This document shows, piece by piece, positions 1 to 7,987 of a stretch of DNA of 64,000 nucleotides. The stretch is from CAWCKS01 sp963763485. GTDB taxonomy: Bacteria > Pseudomonadota > Alphaproteobacteria > Rhizobiales > Xanthobacteraceae. The notes under the pieces were generated by a model that ran no database searches, was not told the origin of the DNA, and saw nothing but the letters and a program-made list of their open reading frames with translations. The stretch covers positions 1-64,000 of the forward strand of contig CAVXOW010000004.1 in NCBI GenBank assembly GCA_963763485.1, written 5' to 3'. A program made the translations under genes and the position numbers. Within the stretch, counting starts at the first letter, position 1. Each line of letters opens with the position of its first letter.

Positions 1-134
1 AGATCGAGGCCATCGCGCAGGAACGGCAGGCAGAAGGGATAGGCCTCCGGCTTCTTGACTTGCTCGAGGTCGAGCCACACGCGCTTCAGGTAGGGCGGCG
101 GCAGATTGATGGTGCGACGGTATTTTCGGGCCAT
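1..134 (-). CDS. AAA-family ATPase, N-terminus only (partial at window edge)
   Basis: The first 44 codons read MARKYRRTINLPPPYLKRVW and then continue with residues ending FCLPFLRDGLD before the window stops. This opening resembles the short N-terminal lead of small stand-alone AAA/ABC-type ATPases (COG3910-like), where the Walker A loop follows a few residues later, but no Walker motif falls inside the window. The gene runs off the left edge, so its length and function cannot be confirmed. It diverges from the IS1595-family transposase, with about 130 bp between them. Confidence 0.55.
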   Translation of the reverse strand, partial: MARKYRRTINLPPPYLKRVWLDLEQVKKPEAYPFCLPFLRDGLD

Positions 135-267
135 TTTCGAACCATGGCTGACTAACTCTGCGGTTTGGCTCGGGAAGCAGCGTTCGCTTTATGTTCTCAC
201 ATCGATCTGGCGATTATCCGGTTGACACCACGGAGTCCAAGGGATAGTATCTGACCATCAAAGGACG

Positions 268-1238
268 ATGGTCATGGCTAACGGTCAGTTCGACGCCCCG
301 CACTTCCAGAACGACGAAGCGGCACGCGAGATGCTGGAAAGCATCCTGTGGCCGGAAGGCCCGGTCTGCCCGCACTGTGGTGTCGTGAACCATGCTTACG
401 CCACCAAGCGTCCGGGCGTGTACCGCTGTGCCGAGAAGGATGCCGCAAGGACTTCACGGTCACGATGAAAACCGTGATGGAGCGGTCCAAGATCGCCCTG
501 CACAAGTGGATGCAGGCTTTCCACCTGATGACCTCCAGCAAGAAGGGCATTTCGGCTCACCAGCTGCATCGGACGCTTGGCATCGGCTACGAGGCGGCTT
601 GGTTCATGGCTCACCGCATTCGTGAGGCGATGCGGTTAGGGGGCCTCAGCCCAATGGGCGGCGGCGGCAAGACTGTTGAGGTGGACGAAACCTTTATCGG
701 CAAACTCAAGGGCCAGCCAAAGCGCAAGGCCGGTGCAGGCCACAAGAACACTGTTCTCACGCTTGTTGAACGTGGCGGCTCCGCGCGAAGCTTCCACATT
801 GAAGGCACGCGCATTGCCGATGTCGCGCCGATCCTGCGTGCAAATCTCAGCCGCGAAGCCACGCTGATGACCGACGAAGCGGGCTACTATCACGAAGTCG
901 GTAGCGAGTTTGCCAGTCACGAAACGGTCAATCACAGCAAGGACGAATACGTTCGTTACTGGAACGAAGTCACCGACAAAGTGCGGCCTGATGGTAAGCC
1001 AATTGTCGAAACCACGACCATCACGACCAACACGGTTGAAGGTTATTACTCAATTTTCAAACGCGGCATGAAGGGCGTGTATCAGCATTGCTCCGAGAAG
1101 CATTTGCACCGCTACCTTGCCGAATTCGATTTCCGCTACAGCAACCGCGTTGCGCTTGGCGTCAACGATGGGGAACGGCGGACGCTTCCCATTCAGAACG
1201 CGGCTGGCAAGCGCCTGACGTATCGGGGGCGTCACTAA
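268..1238 (+). pseudogene. IS1595-family (ISXO2-like) transposase, frameshifted
   Basis: Two overlapping frames together make one transposase of about 320 residues. The first frame has the N-terminal zinc-binding part, with CPHCG and a later YRCAEK. The second frame continues CRKDFTVTMKTVMERS, then the DDE-type domain with VDETFIGK, LMTDEAGYY, the TTNTVEGYYSIFKRGMKG region and a C-terminus rich in basic residues. The frame changes near 438-441, where one G is missing from the AAGG run, so the gene needs one extra base to be read through. Start is the ATG at 268 or the ATG at 274. Members of this family move by a DDE mechanism and often carry a small passenger gene; a broken companion follows here. 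I could not find convincing terminal inverted repeats. Confidence 0.8.
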
Positions 1239-1296
1239 GCCCGATTTCAGAAGGCTTGCGCGACGGTTCTTACGTTGGCGTCAGAAGAGGTGAGCA

Positions 1297-1565
1297 ATGG
1301 TGATTTCCCATCTCCCCGACCCTCACTCAACATAACTACAAGTCCTTCCGACAACTCCTTAAAGATGCGCCCGCTACCTTTGAGGAGTGGGAGCATTTCG
1401 ACTTGCAGAAGGCGACGGACATCGAAAGCAAAGGGTGGAAAATTACGTCGCGTTGAAGTCGATCTTGATGAGTTCAAGAGGTACTGTGACGCGACGGATT
1501 CCCCCTATGATCTCCACAGTCTCGATAATTTCTCGTTCGAAATAGCCTCGCGGAAAAAGAATTGA
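1297..1565 (+). pseudogene. small companion gene of the IS1595-type transposase, broken by two frame breaks
   Basis: Three frames must be joined. MVISHLPDPHS is followed by HNYKSFRQLLKDAPATFEEW in a second frame, and then RRVEVDLDEFKRYC and the end SFEIASRKKN in a third. Both breaks are one extra A, at 1329-1330 and in the A run at 1439-1442; removing them gives one protein of about 88 residues. It lies 58 bp after the transposase in the same direction, which is the usual place for an IS1595-family passenger. No domain is recognised. The breaks may be consensus errors, since both are homopolymer overcalls. Confidence 0.5.
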
Positions 1566-1753
1566 GTGGCACCATTCGCATGGAGTGGATTGCAAGGCGA
1601 GAGAAGCAGCATGACGGGCAATAGGTCGTGCAATTTCCAATGCAGACAATGATGGAGACATGGCGACGCATCCGTGCTAGGAGTTTCCCAGCACGGCGCA
1701 AGCCTGCCAATCCAAACATTGCAGATGGCAGCGGGAATCTCACCTCCCGCCCA

Positions 1754-1954
1754 TCACCTTTCCTTATAGATTATTTTGAACCGCTTGTAGCCGAAGATTT
1801 TTTCTTCGGCTTGCGTTGCTTCTTTGCCTTCCCGCAGAGTCAGACTTTCCATCGGTTTGTGACCCGCCAAACGCGCTCCGCGCAATGCGGCGGTTAATCG
1901 CTTCTGAGCTTCTTCCGCGCTGTATTGGTCCGTATCCATTTTCTTCGGGGGCAT
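1754..1954 (-). CDS. 66-aa conserved rhizobial small protein
   Basis: The product begins MPPKKMDTDQYSAEEAQKRL and ends KIFGYKRFKIIYKER. The segment DQYSAEEAQKRLTAALRGA is a pattern I know from many short hypothetical proteins in Bradyrhizobium, usually 50-70 residues and rich in Lys and Arg. The C-terminal third here is unlike those relatives and may be its own. The start is the ATG at 1952-1954, because homologues begin MPPKK; a longer frame starts at 1990. That puts its start codon two bases from the start codon of the divergent gene at 1957, so each ribosome site would lie inside the other gene. Function unknown. Confidence 0.5.
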   Translation of the reverse strand: MPPKKMDTDQYSAEEAQKRLTAALRGARLAGHKPMESLTLREGKEATQAEEKIFGYKRFKIIYKER

Positions 1955-1956
1955 CG

Positions 1957-2592
1957 ATGAAATCCAAATCGAAGATGTCAACGCCGGCACAGCGCAATCG
2001 TATCAGAGAGAAGACCTTCAAACCAATTGCTATCCAATTAGGTTGGTTGATCTTTCAGTGGAATAGATTGCAAGAAGCGATGGCCGAACTGTTTGCCGAT
2101 GTAGTTAGGCCAGATCAACCAGGTATCCCGCTATCAATTTGGCACTCAACTCCAAATGATAGAACTCAACGGGAAATGCTGCGATTTGCTGTAAACGCAG
2201 CATTTCGTACTGCTTCGCCGAAACCGCGAGACTACGACGATATTCACTGGCTCTTGAAACAGTTTGATTCGATGGCAGGACGCCGAAATGATGCTGTTCA
2301 TTCCCCTTTGATCTTCGTGAATGACGTGACATCAGAGAGCATCGAAATCATGCCAATGTATTTCTTTGGCAATCCGCGTGCTTCCCAACTTCGCGGCAAA
2401 TCCCTTCTGGAAGAATTTTGGTGGTACACGGACCATCTAGCTCGCCTTGCTGAATTTGCCGAGCGTCTTCACTACGCCGTAAAATTCAAGGAAGCGGCCG
2501 ATCCCTATACATGGCCCGATAGACCTCAGCTGCCACCTCGCGGCCAGTATCAAAATCATGGACAATCACGTCGTAAAAAGACGACCAAATAA
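1957..2592 (+). CDS. hypothetical protein with R-x4-H (HEPN-like) motif
   Basis: A 211-residue cytoplasmic-looking protein without signal peptide or membrane segment. It is mostly helical in appearance, with an N-terminal stretch QLGWLIFQWNRLQEAMAELF and, at residues 110-115, RNDAVH, which fits the R-x4-H signature of HEPN RNase-type domains. HEPN proteins are often toxins or parts of phage-defence systems, but one short motif is weak evidence, so this is an inference. Start choice is open between 1957 (MKSKSKM) and 1975 (MSTPAQR); the long frame from 1816 overlaps the divergent gene and is unlikely. Its 3' end overlaps, tail to tail, the IS3-interrupted small gene by 107 bp. Base use is lower in GC than the core genes, suggesting transfer. 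Confidence 0.55.
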   Translation: MKSKSKMSTPAQRNRIREKTFKPIAIQLGWLIFQWNRLQEAMAELFADVVRPDQPGIPLSIWHSTPNDRTQREMLRFAVNAAFRTASPKPRDYDDIHWLLKQFDSMAGRRNDAVHSPLIFVNDVTSESIEIMPMYFFGNPRASQLRGKSLLEEFWWYTDHLARLAEFAERLHYAVKFKEAADPYTWPDRPQLPPRGQYQNHGQSRRKKTTK

Positions 2593-2764
2593 CCGCCGCG
2601 CCCGCTTCGATCATAGCGGGCGTTATCTCAATCTCGGGCGCGCCAGCCTCAGACGATTGGTCCGAAGCGGACTCACATCTACATTTAGTGTTTGTGGTGT
2701 CTGACCTGAGCCCCGGAATCTCCTCCAAAAATGGGTAGAGTCCATCACCTCGAAGGGGATGGAC

Positions 2765-3031
2765 ATGAAGCCAAGTCGGTTCACGGAAGAGCAGATTATC
2801 GGGATCTTGCGGGAGCACGAGGCCGGGGCGAAGACCGCCGACGTGTGCCGCAAGCACGGGATCAGCAGCGCGACGTTCTACAAATGGAAGGCCAAGTACG
2901 GTGGCCTTGAAGTGTCTGATGCCAGGCGGCTGAAGGCGCTGGAGGACGAGAACGCCAAACTGAAGAAGCTTTTGGCCGAGGCGATGCTCGACAACGCCAT
3001 GCTCAAGGACGTTGCATCAAAAAAATGGTGA
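2765..3031 (+). CDS. IS3-family transposase subunit OrfA
   Basis: OrfA is the DNA-binding half of the IS3 transposase. The helix-turn-helix is seen as FTEEQIIGILREHEAG followed by CRKHGISSATFYKWKAKYGG at residues about 5-47, then a leucine-zipper-like tail ALEDENAKLKKLLAEAMLDN that would mediate oligomerisation. An earlier in-frame ATG at 2759 adds two residues. It ends ASKKW with the stop just past an A7 run (3019-3025), and orfB lies in the -1 frame there, so an OrfAB fusion by -1 slippage on A AAA AAA is expected, as in other IS3 elements. Confidence 0.9.
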   Translation: MKPSRFTEEQIIGILREHEAGAKTADVCRKHGISSATFYKWKAKYGGLEVSDARRLKALEDENAKLKKLLAEAMLDNAMLKDVASKKW

Positions 3032-3960
3032 CGCCCGCCGCCAGGCGCGAGGCCGTCGCTCACCTTCAGGTCGCCTATGAGGTCAGCGAACGGCGGGCGT
3101 GTTCAGCGCTCGGAGCCGATCGCACTTCGGTTCGCTATCGGAGCAGCCTGCCGGATGATGCGACGGCGAGAACGCGGCTGCGCGAGTTGGCCGCTATTCG
3201 CCGGCGGTTCGGTTATCGGCGGCTTCATGTCCTTCTGACCCGCGAGGGCATCGTCATGAACCACAAGAAGCTGCGCCGCCTGTATCGCGAGGAGCGACTT
3301 CAGGTGCGGCGGCGTAATGGTCGGAAACGGGCCTTGGGAACACGCTCGCCAATGGCGATCCCGCAAGGCGCCGATCAGCGTTGGAGCCTGGACTTCCTGT
3401 CCGATGCGATGACCGACGGCCGTCGCTTTCGTATCCTGGCGATCGTCGACGACTTCACGCGAGAATGCCTGGCATTGGTTGCCGACACCTCACTGCCCGC
3501 TCTTCGGGTCGTGCGCGAGCTCGATGCCCTCCTCACGACCCGGAGCCGACCAACAATGATTGTCTCGGACAACGGCACCGAACTGACCAGCATGGCAATG
3601 CTCAACTGGTCGCAGGAACGGCAAGTCGAGTGGCATTACATCGCACCGGGCAAACCGACACAGAATGCCTTCGTGGAGAGCTTCAATGGGCGTCTGCGCG
3701 ACGAGTTGCTGAACGAGACGCTGTTCAGCTCGCTCGCACACGCCCGCGAGGTTCTGTCGCTCTGGAAGGATGACTACAACACCGTCCGACCGCACAGCGG
3801 TCTCGGCAATCTAACACCAACGGCTTACGCCAAGATCAGCGACCCCGGCATGCAACAGGACGGGACGCTGCGCTTCACCGAGGGCTCCGCGCCCCGTCCC
3901 GTTGCACCAACGAGCCAGACAGGCTCAAATCAACAAAGGACTCTACTCATCGCTGGATGA
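3025..3960 (+). CDS. IS3-family transposase subunit OrfB (DDE integrase core)
   Basis: OrfB carries the rve/integrase catalytic core. The HTH_21-like region has RRFGYRRLHVLLTREG. The catalytic acidic residues are visible in WSLDFLSDAM (first D), IVSDNGTELTS (second D) and NAFVESFNGRLRDELLNE (E). The ATG at 3025 overlaps the end of orfA; in vivo the active protein is probably the OrfAB frameshift product. It is full length at 311 residues, with no breaks, in contrast to the other transposase genes of this window. Confidence 0.92.
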   Translation: MVTPAARREAVAHLQVAYEVSERRACSALGADRTSVRYRSSLPDDATARTRLRELAAIRRRFGYRRLHVLLTREGIVMNHKKLRRLYREERLQVRRRNGRKRALGTRSPMAIPQGADQRWSLDFLSDAMTDGRRFRILAIVDDFTRECLALVADTSLPALRVVRELDALLTTRSRPTMIVSDNGTELTSMAMLNWSQERQVEWHYIAPGKPTQNAFVESFNGRLRDELLNETLFSSLAHAREVLSLWKDDYNTVRPHSGLGNLTPTAYAKISDPGMQQDGTLRFTEGSAPRPVAPTSQTGSNQQRTLLIAG

Positions 3961-4106
3961 AAGAAGGGGCTCAGGTCATGTCAACCATAAAATCACCATC
4001 GATCTTAGGTTGTAAAGCACCATCAAACACCGACAGCGCATTTCGACGATGATCTCAGCATCTGACTGTGAGCCGGCCGCCCGCACTGGAGCAGCGCCCA
4101 CGGCTG

Positions 4107-4307
4107 TTACCGGCGCCGCAACACCATCGGCAGCACGAGGCACACGATGCCGACAACCGCCGCCACGGCTCCGTGCTTCATCCGGATGCGCGCCAGCCCC
4201 GCTTCGTGGCCCGGAAGGAAGGTGGGCAGCTGATCCGCCGGCAGCAGGAAATAAACAGCGGCGACGACAAGCAGGACGACGCCGACGAGCGAGAGAATGA
4301 GCTTCAT
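4107..4307 (-). CDS. 66-aa small inner-membrane protein
   Basis: The protein reads MKLILSLVGVVLLVVAAVYF at its N-terminus, a clear membrane segment, followed by LLPADQLPTFLPGHEAG and a second hydrophobic helix AAVVGIVCLVLPMVL ending in three arginines. The two-helix layout with a short polar loop containing HKHG-like charged residues is common in conserved hypothetical membrane proteins of Bradyrhizobium. The start at 4307 was chosen because it opens directly with the hydrophobic segment; the upstream extension to 4370 is arginine-rich and unlikely. No function is known. Confidence 0.6.
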   Translation of the reverse strand: MKLILSLVGVVLLVVAAVYFLLPADQLPTFLPGHEAGLARIRMKHGAVAAVVGIVCLVLPMVLRRR

Positions 4308-4480
4308 GAACACCCCGGATAATCGAAGATTTGAGCGGCGCCTGCATAGTCGAATTTCGCGCGAGGTCAAATCCTATTGAACGGCGCGACATCTCGAACC
4401 GGCATTGCCCGTCGTCGCCACCTGAACCCGCGGCCGCGCCGCCGCAACAAAGCTTGGCTGGCGTACGCGAATTCTGGACC

Positions 4481-5497
4481 ATGGCGACAAACACCACCCC
4501 GACCGACCCCGCTCCCCTTGCAAAACTCCGTCCCGGAATGCCGTTCAAGGCGCTGGTTGACGCTTATGGACCGAACTGGGCGCGGATGGCGCCGTCAGAT
4601 ACGTTCTTCTTCGGCGAGCCGATGGGCTTTCTTGCCCGCATCGATGTCAATGGGGTGATCGGCGCGATCACTTTCGCCAAGAAATTTCCGCTCCCGATCG
4701 AGATCGGCGGCTTACGACGTAGCATGTCGCTTGAGCAGGCGCTCGCCGCGCGCCCCGACCTTGTCGACGCGGGCATTGCGCCTGGCACGACCTCGGTGCG
4801 GCTCTATCGCCTGACGCTGCCGGACGCCCTGCAGCTCGAATTGCGTGTGCTCGACAACGACGTCATCGCGATGGAGTTGTCGAAGCCCGGCGCGGTCTAT
4901 GACCGCAAGATCACCTATCCGACTCCGGCGGGAAAGCCCGGCGCGCCGTTCGCCGACCCGAACCTCAAGCTGATCGTGCTGTCGGCATTGACCGAGTCCG
5001 GCGCGATTCATCTCGGCCCGCGGAAAAAGCTCGCCGAACACATTCTCGGCCCCGGTTATGACGAAGACCAGGACGGCTACGATCTGTTGAAGCCGGTCTA
5101 CGACTATCTCGTGCGCTACCCGCTGACGGCAAATCACCTCGCCGCGGTAACGAGCATCGACTTCGATGGCGGCAACGAGATCTACACCTATCCGTTTCCC
5201 TTCTGGGACGGCGAGACCGATGAGTTTGAAGTGCGAAGCCTCGCGGGAATCGAGCGGCTGATCAACCTCAAGCGCATCGAGATCATCAGCATGTTGACCG
5301 ACCTCGACCTGTCGCGGCTCGCGACCCTCAAGCAGCTGGAGCATGTCGGCCTCGACCTCGGTCGGTATCACAACGGCGAGGTTTTGCTGCAGCTGCCCGC
5401 GATCAAGAGCCTGACCTGCAGTACCACGGCCTTTTCCAACCCGTCCGTGATCCCGTCGCTGCGGGCGCGTGGCGTGGCGGTGCGCATCATCGGTTAG
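4481..5497 (+). CDS. conserved hypothetical protein, DUF6892-like C-terminal half
   Basis: A soluble protein of 338 residues with two parts. The N-terminal half (to about 150) contains FGEPMGFLARIDVNGVIGAI and reads like a small beta-rich domain. From about 160 it has NLKLIVLSALTESG, then DFDGGNEIYTYPFPFWDGET and a leucine-rich stretch LINLKRIEIISMLTDLDLSR, a pattern that I associate, from memory, with DUF6892. The start at 4481 (MATNTTP) was preferred because the upstream extension to 4331 has low coding character. It lies between two minus-strand genes and has no obvious partner. Confidence 0.6.
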   Translation: MATNTTPTDPAPLAKLRPGMPFKALVDAYGPNWARMAPSDTFFFGEPMGFLARIDVNGVIGAITFAKKFPLPIEIGGLRRSMSLEQALAARPDLVDAGIAPGTTSVRLYRLTLPDALQLELRVLDNDVIAMELSKPGAVYDRKITYPTPAGKPGAPFADPNLKLIVLSALTESGAIHLGPRKKLAEHILGPGYDEDQDGYDLLKPVYDYLVRYPLTANHLAAVTSIDFDGGNEIYTYPFPFWDGETDEFEVRSLAGIERLINLKRIEIISMLTDLDLSRLATLKQLEHVGLDLGRYHNGEVLLQLPAIKSLTCSTTAFSNPSVIPSLRARGVAVRIIG

Positions 5498-5572
5498 CGC
5501 GTTCGTTAATGCGCGCGACGACTGCTGCATCGGTGATTTTGCTTGAATCGGATACCTCAATCGGGGCCTGGG

Positions 5573-6043
5573 CTAGCTCGGAAAAATCAGGCACGTCGTC
5601 GTACCGTGCGCGAACAACCGGCCCTTGCCATCCATCACGCGGCCTTCTGCCGTGCCGACGCGGCGGCCGCAGTTAATGACCTTGCCCTCGGCTCTGATCC
5701 GGCCGGTCTCCAGTGTGATGGTCCGAACCAGCGAAATCTTGAACTCGAGCGTCGTGCTGCCGATGCCCTTTTCGAGCATTGACTGGACGGCAAGGCCCAT
5801 GCAGCTATCGAGGAGTGTCGCCGTGAGGCCGCCGTGCACCGTGCCCCAGGGATTGAGATGAGCGCCCGTGGGATCCAGCGTGATGGCAACGCGACCGCTT
5901 TCGGCCTCGACCACGTCATATCCCAGGGTCTGTGCGATCGTGTTGAGGGGCAGCGCCCCGCTGGCAAGTCCCTTGACGAACTCCAGCCCGCTCATCGCCT
6001 TCTGTTGCTCGGAACTGACCGTCCCGTAGGTCCTTGTGGCCAT
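5573..6043 (-). CDS. PaaI-family hotdog-fold thioesterase
   Basis: A 156-residue single-domain protein expected to hydrolyse acyl-CoA thioesters. The hotdog active-site segment is clear: NPWGTVHGGLTATLLDSCMG, with N64, G67 and the HGG at 70-72, followed by LEFKISLVRTITLETGRIRA and the strand EGRVMDGKGRLFAHGTTTCL. Length fits the PaaI family. The ATG at 6043 has an AAAGGT ribosome site. It is a lone gene, divergent from the secreted monoheme protein downstream on the plus strand. Substrate cannot be told from sequence; aromatic or medium-chain acyl-CoA are family possibilities. Confidence 0.85.
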   Translation of the reverse strand: MATRTYGTVSSEQQKAMSGLEFVKGLASGALPLNTIAQTLGYDVVEAESGRVAITLDPTGAHLNPWGTVHGGLTATLLDSCMGLAVQSMLEKGIGSTTLEFKISLVRTITLETGRIRAEGKVINCGRRVGTAEGRVMDGKGRLFAHGTTTCLIFPS

Positions 6044-6242
6044 TTCTTACCTTTGGCTTACCCTTGACTCTATCGACTCTGACAATGCTGGGACAGCTAG
6101 CGGTGCCGGACCAGACCAAGCCACCCGATACCTGACTAACCCGCCGAAGGCTGATCGACGGGCACGCCAACGGCTCCGCAATCACAAAATCGCCAGCTAT
6201 TGTGGGTCAGGAATATCGCAGGACACACGGTGTTGGCTGGCC

Positions 6243-7538
6243 ATGCGGACGCGCACCTTCTTCATTCTGTTACTTGCGATCGTTCTTGCGCGCGCGGCTG
6301 TCGCCGAAGACTGCACGTTCCACGCCCCGACCGACGTCGTCGCCGCAAAAGAGCTGATGATCACCGATCTCTCGGTGGTCAACGACGCCCGCGCCAGTGG
6401 CCCGGGCGGTCCGTGGTCGTTCGGCGGCCTGATGGCGGCGATGGCGCCGAGGCCCGAGGACGCCGACCGCTTCGTCAAGAGCTGGCTCAAGACCTGGCAG
6501 ACGACGACGACGATCAACGGCTTTTCGCTTCAAGCGCGGCCCGATATCGAGAAAGTCGTCATCGCGCCGTGGATGCAACGCGATGGCGCAAAATCGTTCG
6601 ACAGCTGGCAGGTCAACTTCGCCAACGCACCGTTCCGGCTACTCGCGATCGTGTATCGGCCCGACCTCGGCATCATCACGCCCGACAACAAGATCGCCAA
6701 TGCCGGCGAGGGGCGCCTGGTGTTCACCGCGCTCGACCTACGCAGCGGCAGGGCCATTGATGCGGCCGATCCCCTGCCCTTCACCGTGATCTTCGAATAC
6801 GGCCTGAAGGCAACCGATCGCGCTGGCGTCAAGGCGTGGGCCGAAAAATGGCACGCGCTGGGCGCGCTCACCTTCGGCGCCGATTACAACGCCCGCCTGC
6901 AGGCGATCACCGATGCCTTCTCCGGCCGTGGCAGCGATCCCGCAAAGCCGAACGGCAGTTCGCTCGATCAGTTGCGCACAGATGAGGCGGCGCTCGCTTA
7001 TCCCTGGCAGCTGCGCGAATTCCACATCGACCCGCGCGGCGCGCTTGAAAATGCCGAGGTCAAGAACACGCCGGACCGCAGCGTGCTCGATCATCCCGAA
7101 GACTTGTCGGCCTTCATCCGCGCCCATCCCGATGACGACATCCCCTCGAAATTCGTCGGCGGCAAGGCCGACATCGACAGCGCCACCTTCGAGTGGCCGG
7201 CAATGGAGCTGAACAACAACAATTTCCGTCACAACTTTGCGATGAAGACCTGCAACGGCTGTCACGGTGCCGAGACCGGGCCGAAGCAGGATGCCGGCGC
7301 CGAAACCTTCCGCCAGATCGGCGGCCGCAACAAGGATGCGGAAGCCACGCTTTCGGACTTCATGACGGGAACGCCGGCGATGCTGCAGGATCCGACCGGC
7401 AAGATCCAAACCTTCTGCGATCTGAAGATCCGGCAGAAGGCGCTGCACGAGGCGCTAAATCCGCTCGATACCACCGCGCCCGGCATCCATCCCGACGATC
7501 TCTCGGTTGCGCGCTCGCGCCGCGACCGTACGGACTGA
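6243..7538 (+). CDS. secreted monoheme cytochrome c-like protein
   Basis: The start at 6243 gives a classical signal peptide, MRTRTFFILLLAIVLARAAV with cleavage expected after AVA, so the 431-residue product is periplasmic. A single heme-attachment motif CNGCH lies at about residues 337-341 within MKTCNGCHGAETGP, far toward the C-terminus. The large N-terminal region (LMITDLSVVNDARA, FIRAHPDDDIPSKFVG, ALNPLDT) has no domain that I recognise. The layout suggests a redox protein or an enzyme with an electron-transfer tail; the partner is unknown. The longer frame from 6036 would destroy the signal peptide position and is rejected. It stands alone between unrelated genes. Confidence 0.75.
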   Translation: MRTRTFFILLLAIVLARAAVAEDCTFHAPTDVVAAKELMITDLSVVNDARASGPGGPWSFGGLMAAMAPRPEDADRFVKSWLKTWQTTTTINGFSLQARPDIEKVVIAPWMQRDGAKSFDSWQVNFANAPFRLLAIVYRPDLGIITPDNKIANAGEGRLVFTALDLRSGRAIDAADPLPFTVIFEYGLKATDRAGVKAWAEKWHALGALTFGADYNARLQAITDAFSGRGSDPAKPNGSSLDQLRTDEAALAYPWQLREFHIDPRGALENAEVKNTPDRSVLDHPEDLSAFIRAHPDDDIPSKFVGGKADIDSATFEWPAMELNNNNFRHNFAMKTCNGCHGAETGPKQDAGAETFRQIGGRNKDAEATLSDFMTGTPAMLQDPTGKIQTFCDLKIRQKALHEALNPLDTTAPGIHPDDLSVARSRRDRTD

Positions 7539-7638
7539 GATCAGGCCAAACGCGAATGGCTGGTCTTCGCTGGTTCGGCTGCCAGGCGCGCCTCGTTGCG
7601 CCTAGATGAGATCAACCAGAACAATCGAGGAAATCGCC

Positions 7639-7917
7639 ATGGCAGACGAGGTTCGCGACAACGCCGCCAAGAGCCGTTACGAACTCGACGTCGATGGCCA
7701 TGTCGCCTTCGTCGAATATCGATTGCGGCCTGACAGAATTGTTCTGGTTCACACCGAGGTGCCCGAGGCGCTTGGCGGCCGCGGCGTCGGCTCGAAGCTC
7801 GCCAGGGGCACGCTCGATGCGGTCCGCGCCCGTGGCCTGAAGGCCGAGCTGCGCTGTGATTTCCTCGATGCCTACGTGAAGAAGCATCCGGAATACGCCG
7901 ACGTCGTTGCGTCGTAG
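7639..7917 (+). CDS. small GNAT-type N-acetyltransferase (YidJ/NAT_SF_10-like)
   Basis: The 92-residue product matches the short GNAT variant that carries only the acetyl-CoA half of the fold: ELDVDGHVAFVEYRL, then VHTEVPEALGGRGVGSKLAR with the QxxGxG-like pyrophosphate loop GGRGVGS, and the C-terminal CDFLDAYVKKHPEYADVV. Start at 7639 is supported by a GAGGAA ribosome site seven bases upstream; the frame from 7606 is upstream of that site. Such proteins acetylate small molecules or proteins, but the substrate is unknown. Confidence 0.85.
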   Translation: MADEVRDNAAKSRYELDVDGHVAFVEYRLRPDRIVLVHTEVPEALGGRGVGSKLARGTLDAVRARGLKAELRCDFLDAYVKKHPEYADVVAS

Positions 7918-7987
7918 GGCGCAATAGCGAAGCGTATTGCGCCGTGCTGATGGTTGTCGGCGGGTTACGCCTTGCGGCTAACCCTCC

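Larger units (their letters stand above)
2702..3978 (+). mobile_element. complete IS3-family insertion sequence (IS407-like)
   Basis: The element is 1277 bp long. It ends in perfect 13-bp inverted repeats TGACCTGAGCCCC at 2702-2714 and its complement at 3966-3978, and is flanked by a 4-bp direct duplication TGTC at 2698-2701 and 3979-3982. It carries overlapping orfA and orfB. Size, ends, 4-bp duplication and the two-gene structure fit the IS3 family, IS407 group. Because ends, duplication and both reading frames are intact, it is probably a recent arrival and may still move. Confidence 0.93.
2486..3988 (-). pseudogene. small conserved gene interrupted by the IS3-family element
   Basis: The C-terminal part (2486-2701) reads APEIEITPAMIEAGAAVIW and then EVYRAMYRDRPLP, a form common in short Bradyrhizobium hypotheticals (ITPEMIEAG followed by an AxxIYRAM end). 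Its start codon is on the other side of the IS. The ATG at 3986-3988 followed by GTT GAC continues exactly into ACC ACA AAC at 2698-2690 once the IS and one copy of the 4-bp target duplication are removed, restoring MVDTTNTKCRCES. The intact gene would encode 73 residues and has a GGTGA ribosome site upstream of the ATG. The insertion falls after codon 3, so it is certainly inactive unless the element excises. Confidence 0.7.
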
